Source of the DNA: Mactra quadrangularis
Lineage: Eukaryota; Mollusca; Bivalvia; Venerida; Mactridae
DNA length: 64,000 nucleotides
Reading direction: 5' to 3'
Assembly (NCBI GenBank): GCA_025267735.1
Contig: CM046304.1
Coordinates: forward strand, 10,912,001-10,976,000
Shown: positions 54,321-64,000 of the stretch, in pieces
How positions within the stretch are numbered: the stretch's first letter is position 1
Layout: every line of letters starts with the position of its first letter
Notes under the pieces: model-generated
Told to the model about the DNA's origin: nothing
Databases searched by the model: none
Seen by the model: only the letters and a program-made list of their open reading frames with translations
Made by a program: the position numbers and the translations under genes

Positions 54321-55290
54321 ACACATCACTTAATTATGACTACTTGTCATAATTAAGATACATTTCGTTTATTTCGTAAAAGAATGCAGCCATTTTGAAT
54401 TCAACTCGGTCAACCTGGCAACCAACCCAAAAATTTGTAATGCATCAAAATGCATCACATTGCCTCGTTTTACAGCTCCCAGAAAATGTATACGTTCAAG
54501 GGGGTTAAATTTCTTATGATAAAATAAATAAATAAATTAATTAAAATTTATAATATCAAGTTTTGCCTATTTTGGTGCCTTTTTTCTGTTTATCTTAAAT
54601 AATAAAGATTGGCCTCATAACATGATACAAATGCAAATATGAAAAAGTCTGTAACTCCTAGACCCTTCAAGCTATCAAAATACTTTATACCTTATATGAA
54701 ACCTCATTTTAATAGCTTTGTATTAAAAAGTGTTACTAAGTGATATAAGCATGGAACAAAAAGGGCCTGAACCCCCATCAGTATAAAGATACTTCACTAT
54801 TTACATCAATATAAGTTTTGGTAATGAATTCGAATGAACGCTGAAATGACTACACTGTACATTCAATGTAGACCTCGAAACCACTTGGTCATGGTTGGTT
54901 GCTGGACAAACACGATTGTTCATCCTGAATTATGTGCAACAGGCTTTCTAACAAATTGTTCATTCAATGCTTTAAGCGTTGTTAAATGGACCGGCTGTTT
55001 ACATACTACTTTATCCTATTTTTTTATATTCACTAATTTGCATCAATTATTTTATGGATGTCATACGTGTTTATTTTGTGTTACATTTAATTCATGTATG
55101 ATAAATTACAGCGGCAAAATGAACTCATCAGGTATTCTGCTTCTTTACAATATAATTTCACAGTAAAACTGGTAAATTTAAAGTTTAAACTAGTCCAAAA
55201 TTGAAGCAGTGTCTTAACATTTCATACGCAGGCATCCGCGTACAAAATCAATTTGTGTTTCAGGGGAGAAAACTGTATATCGGTATCTTC
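54321..55290. other. no gene recognised
   Basis: A 110-codon plus frame at 54834-55166 shows no family motif or splice context. Confidence 0.35.
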
Positions 55291-55296
55291 CCTTAT

Positions 55297-55346
55297 CGGA
55301 CTGGCCGCCAGTCCGGTAATTTACCGGACTATACCGGACTGGCTTA
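55297..55346. repeat. cggactggc / gccagtccg palindrome cluster
   Basis: cggactggccgccagtccgg, then taatttaccggactatacc and ggactggc: three half-sites of the CCAGTCCGGTA motif in alternating orientation. The same motif builds the satellite at 56245-56970. Confidence 0.75.
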
Positions 55347-55456
55347 AATATTTTCATGTTTTGATAAAGATACAAAATAAAATTACATGTTTTCAATTTT
55401 TTATTATTTCAAAAGGCCATATCTTGATAATCGATTGATTTTTAACAGTGAAAATA

Positions 55457-55560
55457 GTAGGGGTGTAACAATACGGTAAAAACCGTATTGCAATATATTG
55501 CAATACACGAAACCCGTATTGCAATATATTGCAATATATTGTGATACATATTATTCTTTG
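55457..55560. repeat. hAT-like terminal sequence with cgtattgcaatatattgc repeats
   Basis: It opens taggggtgtaacaatacggt and carries two copies of cgtattgcaatatattgcaa (55484, 55515). The AGGGGTGTAAC(A/G)ATAC start is widespread at the ends of animal hAT transposons (recalled). No matching right end identified. Confidence 0.4.
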
Positions 55561-56244
55561 CGCATACATGCATTGCATGAATTAATGCACGTTCATCGTC
55601 TTAATTTGATCAACATTGTACGTAGACATTTGTATTTTTACATGATATACACGTATTGTGCAAATGTTTGAATAAGTTAGAAAAAATGTTTTGAATGGAC
55701 TTTCAAAGATTATTATTTTCTAATTTACCAAAAATATTTCATGTTTCCGAACACATTTAAACATTTTTTCAAACACTCAAATTTCGGACTCTGATATAAA
55801 CAATCAGTATGGAACATAACTAGAAAAACCGGTTCAGAGAAATATCTAATACAGAACAGAAAATATCATATTTACTTCACCCACGTAAACAATGACAGTA
55901 TTGGGTACAAAATACAAAATTATAAACATGTAATAAGAAGTGAACAGTCATTTTAATTTACATTTAATAAATGTGCGAAACAGCATTTTGATATACAAGA
56001 AAATTTGCACGTTGTCCTTGAAGCTATAACTCAACATTCTCATGTTACACGAATATAAAAACTAAAATGCAAAATTTTTATTATTCAAAGGATTTCTTGA
56101 AAATAAATTATATCGATTTATTTCATTGAGCAATAGATTATTAAGAAAAACACTCAAGCGAAAACTAATTCAAACGTAATTTTAAAACAAATCCAATATA
56201 TATGATAAAAAATAATAACACATCATTATTTATTCTGGACGACT

Positions 56245-56970
56245 TACCTAAATATTCCATGATGAAAATCTCGCCAGTCCGGTAGTGATAAGATTATATA
56301 TTTCGATATTAAGGCCTGTCCGGTAGAGGAAAGGGAGAGTAATCTTACAAAATTTACAAATAACAATCCGGAAGCAGATACCTTTATCTATTTCTTCTTA
56401 TATTGCATAAAATGTTTTCAAAACATTCAATTATTCATTCTTAACTATTTATGCAGCTTTTCCATCATGAAAATATCGCCAGTCCGGTAGTATTACGATT
56501 TTATAAGTAGATATTAAAGCCAGTCCGGTAGTGAAAAGGGAGAGTAATCTTACAAAATTTACAAATGCCAGTCCGGTAGCAAATAACATTATTTATTTCT
56601 TCTTATATTGCATAAAATGTTTTTAAATCATTTAATTATTTATTCTTAACTATTTATGTAGCTATTCCATCATGAAAATATCGCCAGTCCGGTAGTGTTA
56701 CGATTTTATATGTAGATATTAAGGCCAGGCCGGTAGTGAAAAGGGAGAGAAATCTTACAAAATTTAGAAATGCCAGTCCGGTAGCAAATAACGTTATTTA
56801 TTTCTTCTTTTATTGCATAAAATGTTTTTAAAACATTTAATTATTTATTCTAAACTATTTATGCAGCTATTCCATCATGAAAATATCGCCAGTCCGGTAG
56901 TATTACGATTTTATAAGTAGATATTTAGGCCAGTCCGGTAGTGAAAAGGGAGAGTAATCTTACAAACTGT
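56245..56970. repeat. 205-bp satellite, 3.5 units, with CCAGTCCGGTAG
   Basis: Unit starts (tccatcatgaaaatatcgcc) lie at about 56258, 56461, 56667 and 56871, steps of 203, 206 and 204 bp. Each unit carries three copies of ccagtccggtag (for example 56478, 56520, 56571) at roughly 42-, 50- and 110-bp spacing. Other constant parts are gaaaagggagagtaatctta and ttcttatattgcataaaatg. The last unit is cut at gtaatcttacaaactgtg. Confidence 0.92.
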
Positions 56971-57720
56971 GTATAGAAACTTTCGGAAAACCCCCAACAT
57001 TACCTACTTTCGGTTTTGGTGTTTTCTGTAAACGGCGCTTACCGAGTTGTCGAGGTAAATATATTAATATTATTTAACTCTTGTTATGATCATTTAAAAG
57101 ACAAAGGCGACAAAAAAATGCTTAAATAAACGCAGATAAACGTGAAAATACTGTAACATATGACTCTACGAGTAACATTATGTATATTATGCTATAAATG
57201 GATTTTTAACTTGGCGCGTTGATTTATAAATGTATTCATAAATGTTCTTTTGTTTTCTATGTAAAACAATTGAATACACTCTTATTCACTCAGGCACGCG
57301 TACTGAATAATTAATTTTGACTCGTGTGTTACCCGCTTTATGTACAACACTCAAGCAGATTTTATGCGTACAACACTCAAGCAGGTACCGCCCCGATATC
57401 ACAAGTTTATTCAACCACGCCCTATCACCTCACTGTTTATGAAATAAGACTATGTTATTTTACCTTGCTGGTTACAAATTAACGGGTTGAATGAAAATCA
57501 AAACACTGGAATCACTGAAGCTCATATATATGTTTATATCTGAACCATTTTAACTCCATTAATTGGTTAAACTAAGCCTCTATTAACATGTAATTGAAAT
57601 CAAACTTAATAAAGCGTACCTTGTTATTATTGTTCGTATTTTCGAAGGTGCATATAAGAACTTAAAATTACTTTTGTGACAGGCCATGAAATATCCATTG
57701 TAAATGATTAAACCATAGGC
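56971..57720. other. no gene recognised
   Basis: It contains the short motif gtacaacactcaagcag twice (57341, 57369), which recurs many times in the array at 62.4-63.5 kb. Confidence 0.45.
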
Positions 57721-57737
57721 GCATGGACGGTTCCAGT

Positions 57738-58130
57738 GGGGGGGGGGGGGGTCAGGGGGGTCCGGACCCCCTAGAATTTGGAAAATGTACATGTCCATTA
57801 GTATATTTCTTGCTTGTAAGTCATTTTTATATAGTATGAAGCAATTTTCTCGGTGCTTTACATAGATTTAATGGTTATGTAGTTTTGGAAAATGTACATG
57901 TCCATTAGTATATTTCTTGCTTGTAAGTCATTTTTATGTAGTATGAAGCAATTTTCTCGGTGCTTTACATAGATTTAATGGTTATGTAGTTTTTATTAAC
58001 AATATGTTGCATTTTTTTTCTGCAAAATGTGTATAATGTGGTTGTGGTTCTAGGTTCGGCCCCCCCCCTAGAAAATTTCGGACCCCCCCTAGAAAAGTTC
58101 GGACCCTCCCTTAGACAAAAATCCTGAATC
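57738..58130. repeat. g-run/ccggacccc repeat with a recent 107-bp duplication
   Basis: An uninterrupted run of about 14 G and gtccggaccccctagaattt open the region. A 107-bp block (gaaaatgtacatgtccatta...) is present twice in tandem from 57777 to 57991 with one difference. cccccctagaaaatttcgga and its variant recur at 58063-58110. This resembles one degraded repeat family with its end motifs. Confidence 0.75.
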
Positions 58131-59900
58131 CGCCCCTGAGGCGGGTCCGGGTGCCCCCTAAAATTGCAAAAGCAAAGGTATTATTATTATGAAATACATC
58201 ATATTAATTTGAATAATGTATATATGTGAAATATATTTCACACTCTACACGTGCAATAAGTTACATGTAAGAGACTTGAGAGTATAGTTCAATGATACAC
58301 AGTAACGTACAATTCACGAACAAGATACTAAGATGATCCACACGGCCTTCGCAGGAGCTTGACATTTTGTGTCGCAGTTTGCAAATATTTCTTCGTCTTA
58401 AATTAAAAAAAAAACCCTCTGCCTTTTGTAAGACGGGGGAGGTTATGCTCCTGTTAAAACTTTTATGTTACATATAGATGCTTTTTAGTGCATACCTTGG
58501 AAAAGAATTGTTGATGTTCTGAAAATGTAACCAAGCCCTTTATCAATGAGCAAAACTAAAGAGATTTCGGGGGTCTACGCCCTCCCCCTGTCTGCTTGTG
58601 CATTTCAGCCTCTTTAAATAGAAATCCTGTTCCGTCTGTGTAAACCATTGATCTTATCAATATCTGCACAATATGAAAGTATTTTCTAGATAGAACTTGC
58701 GTATATCTAGTCGCTTGTGTCTAGTACAAAAGAGAATCGAATTTCATTTACAAATTCATACATGCATGTGTATGTTAGTAAGAGCTTCAGTGACTACGGC
58801 ATTACACTAGGTTAACTAAATCTTCTCGCCCTCAAAATACTTACGATATGTTTTACAAGACCCCTTTAGAATGATACCCCATTCACTAAAAAACATTTTG
58901 TCGGTATGATTAGCAAACGTGTTCGTATAAATTTCAAGAAATGAAGTTGCACGAAACGCATTATATTTTTCGCTATTTCGGCTGTAACAATACAATAAAA
59001 ATACAATTTCTTGTATACACAACTATATCTGTCCTCAATTATGTCCTTTTATAAAACACGACACCCCTGCATGCATCATAATTACTGCTGACTCAGGTAA
59101 GTAGTTGCTATACATAGCCAAGCACGCTTTCAATTGATACCTTATTAAAATATACATCTAACAAAATAACACAACGTGTATGTGTAAACATAAAAATGAA
59201 CCAATCCATTCCAGAGGTAGTCAGTGTCAAAAATAAAAGTATTATTATTAATTTTTACAAAATTAGTTTGGCGGATAAACCACCACCCGTTGGTCAATCA
59301 TGCTAGTAATAGTACCATTACACCGACAAGACACTCATAAAAAAATGTTAAAATAATAATACATGTATGTTATTGTCATCCTGAGCATCCCCTATCGTGG
59401 ATTAGTTCATTGTAACGTTTACACAAACAGTTTTTGTACGCTCTATATGTAGCTGTATAATTAGTATAATTATTTTACCCAGTCATGACACACTAGCATA
59501 TTTGACAGTCCTAGTTTATTTATACATATGTTACGATAAACCATTCATACGAATCATACTTAAACATTATTCCCTAAGAAATAGGGAATTGCTTTGCTCA
59601 TTTAGGATTTGCTCCCATCAACTAAGAATAGAGACAGTCGGTACTGAAATAAACCAACGGATCGCTATCAACGTACATGTAAAATAAGCAACTCATTCAA
59701 CCAAACAGTCATGTTTTCATGTTAACATACGTTCTAAGCTGATAAAGTTGTATTTTGCATAATGTACTCCAAGAACATATTTATACACCAAAAGGATTTG
59801 TACATTTTTATTTTAGAAGGGTTTTCTTCCACATAAAATGTATATTTACATGTTGCAGTTGTACCTTGTTTAGTCTATAGCATAATTTGCCCAAATGACA
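58131..59900. other. no gene recognised
   Basis: AT-rich with no supported frame or repeat in the window. Confidence 0.4.
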
Positions 59901-59901
59901 A

Positions 59902-59904
59902 GCC

Positions 59905-59994
<90 letters not shown>
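59902..59994. repeat. (TTA)n microsatellite at a LINE 3' end
   Basis: About 30 near-perfect TTA units. They directly adjoin the LINE 3' UTR sequence ataccgcatttgtatagcgc; read on the minus strand this is ...gctatacaaatgcggtat followed by (TAA)n, the usual tail of CR1/L2-type LINEs. Confidence 0.9.
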
Positions 59995-59997
<3 letters not shown>

Positions 59998-61720
59998 CCG
60001 CATTTGTATAGCGCTCTTTTCATATTGAATATATGTTCAAAAGCGCTTCACAATCTTATGCATAATTAGGAAATACGAGTTTAAATAAAAACGAAAATAA
60101 AAAAGATTAAGAGATGATAAAATATAAAAACATAAACTGAAGACTAATATAAAACTAAGAATTAGTGATCAATAAAGTGCTCATAGTAGTTTAAAAACAT
60201 CAACAACAACATAACAAGTGGATTTTTAACTGTAAAAAAGTAAATGCGTGATAATGGATTGTTAGTAGAACGGCAGCAAAAATGTTGATTGAGAATCAGG
60301 TCGGACGCCACGAAAATCCATGATTGCAAGGTTAAAAGCTGAATTTTAATCCAAGGCTCCCACCCGAACATCCATCATTATCAGTGCCCCCCCCCCCCCC
60401 GTCCCACCAACCATCACGCATTATATAGTGGTCAGATAAAGTAAAAGAGATAAAGGTTATGATTAGATTATGAATAAAGGCAGCCACCAACTAATGGGAA
60501 CCAGACAAGATGCCTTGAAAAATCCATGATTGCAAGGTGCAAAGTTGGATTCCAATCCAAAGATCCCTCCAGAACATCCATCAGCGTCAGCGCCTGATTG
60601 CTAAGATAAAGTTTAAGTAATATAGGTAATGATTAGATTATCAATGGAAAGGCAACACAGCTAGATGCCTTCCAATCCAAGGATCCCATCAGAACATCCA
60701 TCATGCGGCCGCACGTTATTTTGTAATAAACCTAGTGCATAATAATGGTTTGTAGATATTATATAATAAGAATTTAATATTTTCATAATTTCATGGTGTT
60801 AAATGTTCGTAATTTGGGTATATTTTAAGATCATTTAGCCAGATAGTTTATATTGACTAAAAGAATTTTCACTGTAGTATTAACATCACAACTGGACTTA
60901 TTAATAAACAATTTTAAGCAGTTTAAGATTGGTTCATTTTACTGGTCTATTCCAGTCGTAGTTTATTGTCCCAGGGTGATTGATTTAGTGATCATAGTAA
61001 TTAACAAATAAGTAGGTTTTTAACTTTTTCTTAAAAGTACTTAGAGACTGGGTACACTTGAGTGAGTCTGGAATGGAATTCCACAGGTTTAGCGCCGCAT
61101 GGCTGAAACTGCGATTGCCAAAAGTAATTGTCCTAGACCGTGGGACTGTAATAGATAATGAGTTGCTAGAAGAGGGCTTGTTGTTTGGGGACATTGGTAT
61201 AAAAGGGCTTGTTATTATGGGACATTGGTATAAAAGGGCTTGTTATGTATATATCAAGAGCTTGTAGCTGATCCGCTGACAAACAGGGAGATAATGAAGT
61301 TCTTTGAGCACTGGTGTTATATGATCATGACGATGGGTTCTGGTGATGATTCTTGCTGCCGCATTTTGAAGACGTTGAAATTTATTCAGATTTGACTTTG
61401 AAGTATTTGCAAGAAGGGCGTTGCAATAGTCCAATCTTGATGTAACCAGAGAATTTACTAACGTTCTTGTAGCATCCACAGTTAAAAACTTTCTTATGCG
61501 ACCTGATAGAAAGGCGATCTGCATACAATATTAACATGCTTCTCCATACCCATGTGTGGTGTGAAGTAAGCACCAAGATTTTTAATACAGTCTTTATAGT
61601 TTTTGATAGAACCACCAACTCTAATGGACATGTCTTCAACATGTTTACGATTATGTTTTGAAGATAACAACATAACTTCCGTCTTGTCTGCATTCAATTT
61701 TATTTATGCACTTAAAAGTC
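59995..61720 (-). mobile_element. CR1/L2-type LINE, 3' half, defective
   Basis: Coding remnants run down the minus strand. LNADKTEVMLL, VGGSIKNYKDCIKNLGAYF, then SGRIRKFLTVDATRTLVNS, SRLDYCNALLA, LQNAAARIITRTHRHDHITP and LHYLPVCQRISYKLL; after a deletion and a 30-bp duplication (gggacattggtataaaaggg, twice at 61189-61250), RSFSHAALNLWNSIPDSLK and FKKKLKTYLF, ending near 60985. These are the thumb and C-terminal motifs of CR1/L2 reverse transcriptases. The 3' UTR (59995-60980) has three diverged copies of a block with aatccatgattgcaagg and aacatccatca (60310, 60520, 60680). Frameshifts and the deletion make it dead. Confidence 0.88.
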
Positions 61721-61934
61721 AACAAGTTTGGTCCATTATTATTTTAAAGGAGTGTTGACTCTAAGGACTGGTCCATTTATATTTAACAGGGGGGGGGGCT
61801 CATTCTGTATGACTTAATTCTATTGAGCAGTTGCATGTTTTTGTGTCCATCTCTTATTTACCCAATAATATAAAGACTTTACTTATACACCAAAATCAAC
61901 AGGTTTGGTCTATCATGATGTAATCAGATCTCAT

Positions 61935-62354
61935 TTTTAGACAAAATCCATAGAATATAATTATGATCAATTTGTTGTGGCCTTAACGCCGTAGCAACAT
62001 ATTGTTTAGGTTATATCGTGGCGATCAGTCAACATACTGCTCCTGAAAAGGTTAAATGTCTGGTTTAGCTGTTAACCAAATACTACGCGCAAGTCAGTGA
62101 CTGACTACTGTCTTACATGATTTAGAATCAGTGGTAGGAAGCGAGGATGACCGTAAAACATATTTCATACCTAAGCTCCACGAAAATATGACCCGTCCGG
62201 GAATCGAATCTGCAAACCCTCGATCAGTAGAATAATGTGCATGTGAAATGAAATATGACACATAGTTGACAATGAATAATAAAAAGATAATGATGGATAA
62301 CGAAATAGTAACTATGAACTCTTAAATTTTTAAAAAATTCCTTCCAACAGTACT
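61935..62354 (-). repeat. composite repeat: leader, SINE and TIR-element end, copy 2
   Basis: In minus-strand order: the leader (ctgttggaaggaattttt, tttcacatgcacattattct), a SINE family 1 body (box B agattcgattcccg; tail gctacggcgttaa), and ggccacaacaaattgatcat + aattatattctatggatttt. Same composition as 45479-45905. Confidence 0.82.
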
Positions 62355-62399
62355 TTCGTTAATTATTTGTTCTAAGTTCAACACTATACATGTACATGT

Positions 62400-63545
62400 A
62401 TAACAACCATGCAGATTGGAGCGCACTAATACTATGCAAATTTGAGCGTACAACAATTAGGCAGATTGGCCAAAAACAAACCCGTGCATGTAATCTATTG
62501 CAGTTTTTTGCTATCCTTTGGTTAGTGATGCACGCACACTTTAATTTGATAACATTTGGAGACGTATAGTTGCTCAATAAGAGAATTTAGGGTCAAAATA
62601 GTCAAAATTCTGCGCACAACACTCAGGCAGATTTCAACAATACGTTATACGTGCACATATTTTATTGCTAATTTTTGGCTACTAAAGCTAGAGATCTATC
62701 TACTCTTCCATTTGATACCATGCTGACGTTTGTAGCTGCATTATTGACGAATTGGTGCCAAGAAATCGTCCAATTTCTATGTACAACACTCAGTAGGATT
62801 TGCACGTACAACACTCAGGCAGATTTGCCAAAAACAAACCCGTGCATGTATTCTATTGTAGTTTTTTGCTATCATTTGGTTAGTGATGCACGCACACTTT
62901 AATTTGATAACATTTGGAGACGTATAGTTGCTCAATAAGAGAATTTAGGGTCAAAATAGTCAAAATTCTGCGCACAACACACATGCAGATTTCAACAATA
63001 CGTATAAGTGCACATATTTTATTGCTGAGTTATGTGCACGTATACGTATTGTTGAAATCTGCCTGAGTGTTGTACATAGAAATTGGACGATTTCTTGGCA
63101 CCATTTCGTCAATAATGCAGCTGCAAACCTCAACAAGGTATCAAATTGAAGCGTAGATTGATCTTTAGACTTTTGTAACCACAAATCAGCAATAAAGTAT
63201 GTGCACTTATACGTATTGTTGAAATCTGTCAGAGTGTTGTGCGTGGAATTTTGGCTATTTTGACCCTAAATTCTCTAATTGAACAACTACACGTCCCCAA
63301 ATGGTATCAAATTAAAGTGTGCGTGGATCACTAACCAAGGGATAGCAAAAAAACTACAATAGAATACATGCACGGGTTTGTTTTTGGCAAAACTGCCAGA
63401 GTGTTGTACGCGCAAATCTGCCTGAGTGTTGTACATAGAAATTGGACGATTTCTTGGCATCATTTCGTCAATAATGCAGCTACAAACCTCAACACGGTAT
63501 CAATGGAAGCGTAGATAGATCTCTAGCCTTAAGTAATAAAATATC
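62400..63545. repeat. 1.1-kb inverted array of 360-bp units, acaacactcaggcaga motif
   Basis: A roughly 359-bp unit is repeated in tandem on the left (caaaaacaaacccgtgcatg at 62472 and 62831). The same units occur in inverse on the right (catgcacgggtttgtttttg at 63368). The turn is near 63030. The motif acaacactcaggcagattt, or its complement, appears about ten times. Flat pieces such as aagaaatcgtccaatttcta and agtgatgcacgcacacttta also repeat. Non-coding despite several short frames. Confidence 0.88.
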
Positions 63546-63559
63546 AGCAATAAAATACT

Positions 63560-64000
63560 GTTAAGAAATCAGACATTCCTCGATGGATTTGGTGTGTGGG
63601 ACGGCACTGTGAAAGAACTCGAGGCCTTTGCAGAACACGCAAATTCCATCCATGAGAACATTGAAGTGGATCTACGACACAGCAGTAAAAGTATTGAGTT
63701 CCTTGACACATTTGTACACCTGGTAGACGGTCACCTATATACAGACTTATATGTAAAACTGACTGACAAACAACTGTTCTTGCGGAAAACGTCACGTCAC
63801 CCCCCCCCCCCCAACACAAAAAAATCACGCATCCATAGAATATGCGAGAAAGAAAGTGACTATAAACGGCACAGGCTCGATTTGAAAGCTCAACTAAGAA
63901 AAGTGGTTATAGTGGCAAGTTAATTGAGTCTCAGCTGAAGAGAGTAGACCAGTTAGACAGACCCACGCTACTTTCACAAGACAGAAAGAAGTAAACATCG
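63560..64000 (+). pseudogene. Penelope-like reverse transcriptase, runs off the window
   Basis: The plus strand reads FLDGFGVWDGTVKELEAF, HANSIHENIEVDL, KSIEFLDTFVHLVDGHL, YTDLYVKLTDKQLFLRKTS and HRICEKESDYKRHRLDL. After a frameshift at about 63900 it continues SGYSGKLIESQLKRVDQLD to a TAA near 63993. (I/F)EFLD..V.......(T/D)LY.K.TD...(F/Y)L...S.HP and R(I/V)C is the palm-to-thumb region of Penelope-like elements. The catalytic Y.DD is FLDG here, a lost second Asp. The left end abuts the inverted array. A C insertion (C run 63799-63812) sits in the SxHP region. Clearly inactive. The GIY-YIG endonuclease, if present, would lie beyond 64000. Confidence 0.85.

Noticed and set aside
54834..55166. 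110-codon plus-strand frame
   Set aside because: It has many Cys, Phe and Leu codons typical of T-rich sequence, no domain match and no splice context.
59902..59994. Independent microsatellite
   Set aside because: It adjoins the LINE 3' terminus exactly and is best read as that element's (TAA)n tail, since expanded.
62675..63184. Opposed frames beginning with ATKARDLSTLPFDT- and MWLQKSKDQSTLQF-like peptides
   Set aside because: They are mirror translations of the inverted repeat units at 62400-63545.

Overview
The window looks like AT-rich, intron-bearing animal nuclear DNA. A bivalve mollusc is the best guess. The basis is inference from the repeat content: tRNA-headed SINEs ending in an acggcgttaa tail, LINEs ending in (aaac)n, a tyrosine-recombinase retroelement, Penelope-like, Tc1-like and pogo/Tigger relatives, and many short inverted-repeat elements. 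I found no intact host gene. Almost every long reading frame that makes sense is a decayed transposable-element (TE) protein. The exceptions are a broken BEN-domain terminal exon (10612-11591) and one or two orphan exon-like frames (1691-1912, 42144-42239).

Layout. 0-9 kb: an orphan exon, a two-part hairpin repeat (2893-3103), a Tc1-like N-terminal fragment interrupted by an intron (3721-4090), a LINE 3' end (5636-6136), and a complete 1.53-kb Tc1/mariner element with 28-bp ends but a broken transposase (7013-8540). 9-14 kb: a 50-bp array of GTAAGT-like motifs, a TE-derived gene remnant, the BEN pseudogene, a TTAA-type miniature element, and the last exon of an unusual DD36E transposase. 14-23 kb: SINEs, LINE tails and many palindromes. 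23-28 kb: the second, inverted copy of the hairpin repeat, a Mutator-like transposase remnant, two copies of a TTAA-flanked element, and a pogo/Tigger transposase. 28-36 kb: two long palindromic elements flanked by TTAA, each with a related near-empty site in this window, and an inverted dimer of a small terminal-inverted-repeat element. 36-41 kb: SINE, 70-bp tandem array, YqaJ-like fragment, second Tigger fragment, LINE endonuclease domain. 42.5-48.5 kb: a minus-strand DIRS/Ngaro-like retroelement (RT, RNase H, tyrosine recombinase, SGNH hydrolase, and a gag-like CCCH finger 3 kb away) broken up by a SINE, a TTAA element and a plus-strand Tigger 3' end. 49-58 kb: foldbacks, tandem repeats, a 205-bp satellite carrying CCAGTCCGGTAG, and a paired X-box-like motif. 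60-64 kb: a CR1/L2-type LINE with a (TTA)n tail, a composite SINE repeat, a 1.1-kb inverted array, and a Penelope-like reverse transcriptase running off the end.

How the parts relate. The LINE and two unrelated tRNA-derived SINE families share a similar 3' tail (atatgacct...gtgttg...cg..gttaaa), which suggests the SINEs borrow the LINE's reverse transcriptase. Several non-autonomous elements share a TTAA target and GG...CC termini, which suggests one shared transposase source that is not in this window. All calls were made by eye; no alignment or database search was run.
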